This document shows, in pieces, positions 4,622-5,858 of a stretch of 5,858 nucleotides of DNA. Origin of the DNA: Lautropia sp. GTDB taxonomy: Bacteria > Pseudomonadota > Gammaproteobacteria > Burkholderiales > Burkholderiaceae_E. Under the pieces are notes generated by a model, which worked only from the letters and a program-made list of their open reading frames with translations, made no database searches and was not told the origin of the DNA. Every line of letters begins with the position of its first letter. The stretch's first letter is position 1. The translations under genes and the position numbers were made by a program. The stretch lies in NCBI GenBank assembly GCA_013813615.1, contig JACCRJ010000483.1, positions 1 to 5,858 on the forward strand. Direction: 5' to 3'.

Positions 4622-5400
4622 ATGGCGCTCATAAGATGCCCGGAGTGCGACGGCAAGGTTAGCCAGAATGCGGAGACCTGCCCTCATTGCGGCAAGAAGC
4701 TGAGCCCAATGGCCTCCCCGGGCTATGGGCGATTCCTGCTGATTGCCGGGGTGGTGATTCTCACGACCTACCAGTGTACAAAAAACCAGAACGACCCTGG
4801 AAGCCGTCTGTTGAGGTGTCCGCTGAGACACCCAGTGAAGTCGAAGCACGAGCAGAGAGCGCCCGTCTGGAACTGCTGGCGCGATGCCGCGCAAACATGG
4901 CGGACGTGAAGAATGAGTACAGAGCACTGGATACGTCTCTGCGATATTGGGAAGCATCGTCGCTGGTTCGGCAGTGTGCCAACCACCTCGATGACGCCGA
5001 TCTGAAGGCGATGCTGAAGGACGCCGAAATCAAGGCGTACACCCAGGACATCCAGAATCCGAAGGCAACCGCACGTACTCGGGCGAACGGCATCGCCGCT
5101 TTCCTGCGGGACTACCCGACGGAAGCCAAGAAGTACGAGCCACAGATCCCTAAGTTAGAAGCCCTTGCGGTCAACCAAGAGGCCGCAGTAGCCCGTCAGG
5201 AAAAGGCGGCAGAGGCAGCTCGCCGCAAGAAGGAGGGCGTGCATATCGGCATGTCGGCAGACGAGGTGATTGCCAGTAGCTGGGGGAAACCCCAGAAGGT
5301 TAATCGCTCCACCTACTCCTGGGGTGTCCGGGAGCAGTGGGTGTACGACGGCGGCTACTTGTACTTTCGCGACGGCGTACTCGACTCCATACAAAACTGA
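4622..5400 (+). CDS. Zinc-ribbon, membrane-anchored coiled-coil protein, -1 frameshift at A_AAA_AAC
   Basis: Joined across a -1 shift, this is a 259-residue protein. Residues 6-23 form a zinc ribbon (C6-P-E-C9 and C20-P-H-C23). Residues 37-52 are one membrane segment (RFLLIAGVVILTTYQC). From residue 56 the chain continues in the -1 frame with an acidic stretch, then helical, charged sequence containing a likely coiled coil (NQEAAVARQEKAAEAARRKK). The last 53 residues, starting HIGMSADEVIASSWGKP, resemble the small SmpA/BamE-like beta domain ('GMS.DEV..SWGKP...N') often attached to such proteins. Zero-frame reading without a shift ends at 4909 in unnatural sequence. The frame change falls at the A-run at 4780-4785. 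The start fits the MALIxCPEC opening usual for zinc-ribbon proteins, though its ribosome site is weak. Function is unknown; the layout suggests a cytoplasmic ribbon with an extracytoplasmic C-terminal domain. Confidence 0.7.
4780..4786 (+). promoter_or_regulatory. Slippery heptamer A_AAA_AAC in -1 frameshift phase
   Basis: In the zero frame set by the ATG at 4622, the codons are ACA AAA AAC, so A_AAA_AAC is in the exact phase for tandem -1 slippage. The required downstream frame is the -1 frame. The IS1 insA-insB frameshift uses the same heptamer. No Shine-Dalgarno-like stimulator lies at the usual ten bases or so upstream. The nearest good hairpin starts 28 bases downstream, farther than usual. 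Confidence 0.4.
4815..4832. repeat. Hairpin downstream of the slippery heptamer
   Basis: GGTGTC (4815-4820) pairs perfectly with GACACC (4827-4832) around the loop CGCTGA. It lies within coding sequence. It might stimulate frameshifting only if the spacing of 28 bases is tolerated or reduced by other folding, such as the weak CCAG/CTGG pairing at 4786-4800. Confidence 0.3.
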
Positions 5401-5413
5401 GAAGCAGACTGCA

Positions 5414-5645
5414 ATGAGCCCTTTGGAGAAGATATGGAGAGACCTGGACGACCCGTGGCTGCTCTGCTGTCGATTATCCCCATCGCTGCTTGGGCGGTAA
5501 GCAAATGGTGGGCAGACCGGAAGTACTCAGGAGGCTAGTCAGCTGGTTCGCCGGCCTGCCGTTGACGGTGGTCGCAGCGCACTCGCTGCTGGCCGGCTTG
5601 GTACTCAGCTCAACGGAGGCTGCTGGCTGGAACGACGGGGGTCCT
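5414..5645 (+). pseudogene. Broken small membrane-protein gene
   Basis: The ATG at 5414 lies 13 bases after the stop of the zinc-ribbon gene, with GAGAAG nine bases before it, suggesting one transcript. MSPLEKIWRDLDDPW is natural, but the frame then turns to Cys/Arg-rich sequence and stops at 5500. A hydrophobic segment (ALLSIIPIAAWAVSKWWADRK) follows in the next frame. Another (SWFAGLPLTVVAAHSLLAG) is in the third frame around 5540-5600. Joined by one-base shifts these would make a protein with an N-terminal amphipathic segment and two membrane helices. The joins are my inference. The frame 5490-5813 contains the last segment but ends in poor sequence. Confidence 0.35.
5434..5538 (+). CDS. 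Possible 34-residue single-pass membrane peptide
   Basis: An alternative reading of the same region. The ATG at 5434 has GGAG (5425-5428) five bases upstream, the best ribosome site nearby. The product MERPGRPVAALLSIIPIAA, then WAVSKWWADRKYSGG, is one hydrophobic helix with a basic tail. It may be a genuine small membrane protein, or just the middle frame of the broken gene starting at 5414. Confidence 0.3.
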   Translation: MERPGRPVAALLSIIPIAAWAVSKWWADRKYSGG

Positions 5646-5858
5646 ACGGCCTGTTGCTTGCGGTGTGCCGACATTTCCAGAGTAGAGAACTTCGACTATG
5701 CGTCGAAGGTCATGCGGCGGCCCTTGGCAAGCTTCGGTCGATGCTTGAGAATTTCTTTGACTTCCTTGAATGAGCGCGATCACCATTCGCGATGGGGAGT
5801 GTCGGCTTTTTGATCAGGCAGGATGATGTTTTGGGGATGATCCCCCTCAAAGCCCTTG
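5646..5858. other. Stretch that looks coding on both strands, not resolved
   Basis: On the plus strand a frame open from 5501 ends in LGKLRSMLENFFDFLE (TGA 5771-5773). That stop overlaps an ATG at 5770, whose own frame stops at 5824. Another plus frame from the ATG at 5792 runs off the window (GFLIRQDDVLGMIPLKAL). On the minus strand, 5857 to 5783 reads GFEGDHPQNIILPDQKAD, ending at a TGA (5780-5782). The same frame continues with FKEVKEILKHRPKLAKGRR to a TAG at 5696-5698. I favour a leftward gene entering from the right with one internal stop or error, but cannot settle it. Confidence 0.3.

Noticed and set aside
4243..4662. Rightward ORF of 139 codons
   Set aside because: Very Arg/Ala/Gly-rich sequence typical of an out-of-phase frame over the 94-residue gene and the zinc-ribbon start.
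5832..5846. GGGGATGATCCCC palindrome as a terminator
   Set aside because: A usable loop leaves only four pairs and no T-run follows.
725..5858. Integron cassette array: many short orphan genes with hairpins between them
   Set aside because: I looked for attC sites (RYYYAAC paired with GTTRRRY at suitable spacing). Isolated GTTRRRY matches occur (790, 905, 1369) but none has a complementary partner, and there is no integrase.
1..5858. CRISPR arrays, tRNA or rRNA genes, insertion sequences
   Set aside because: No regularly spaced repeats, no cloverleaf or rRNA-like sequence, and no transposase-like frame were found on either strand by reading.

Overview
The window is bacterial DNA of moderately high GC, densely packed with short genes, most of which I do not recognise. 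The clearest family calls are an SRAP-type abasic-site protein followed by a truncated DUF3606 gene, and a zinc-ribbon membrane protein. Their style and codon use suggest a proteobacterium, perhaps a Xanthomonadaceae relative (Lysobacter/Luteimonas-like). That assignment is inference from remembered protein families, not from a search.

Layout. Positions 1-724 hold an unidentified reading frame that is open at the left edge. It ends at a TGA beyond which the same frame stays open to 928. A leftward gene of unknown function (1470 to 973) has a plausible C-terminus displaced into another frame, ending at 938. From 1647 to about 2497 lies a broken lipoprotein-like gene: signal peptide, Pro/Ala linker, then a body spread over several frames. 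The SRAP gene (2601-3278) is intact and is followed by a DUF3606 gene cut to 36 codons (3320-3430). Next come a small secreted basic protein (3499-3840) with a terminator-like hairpin, a relic resembling part of a phage/plasmid ParB-like protein (about 3858-4038), a 62-residue protein overlapping the relic's stop (4035-4223), and a 94-residue unknown (4280-4564). The zinc-ribbon/membrane/coiled-coil protein (4622-5400) needs a -1 shift exactly at an A_AAA_AAC heptamer. The right end (5414-5858) holds fragments of a membrane-protein gene and a stretch that looks coding on either strand.

Overall reading. I see no single coherent pathway. The window resembles an accessory region with phage/plasmid remnants and orphan genes. 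Many genes appear shifted by one base, several of them at short homopolymer runs. This means either real gene decay or indel errors in the underlying sequence, and deciding between these matters for every 'broken gene' call here. The most interesting candidate is the possible programmed frameshift in the zinc-ribbon gene. The same indel pattern is the strongest argument against it.
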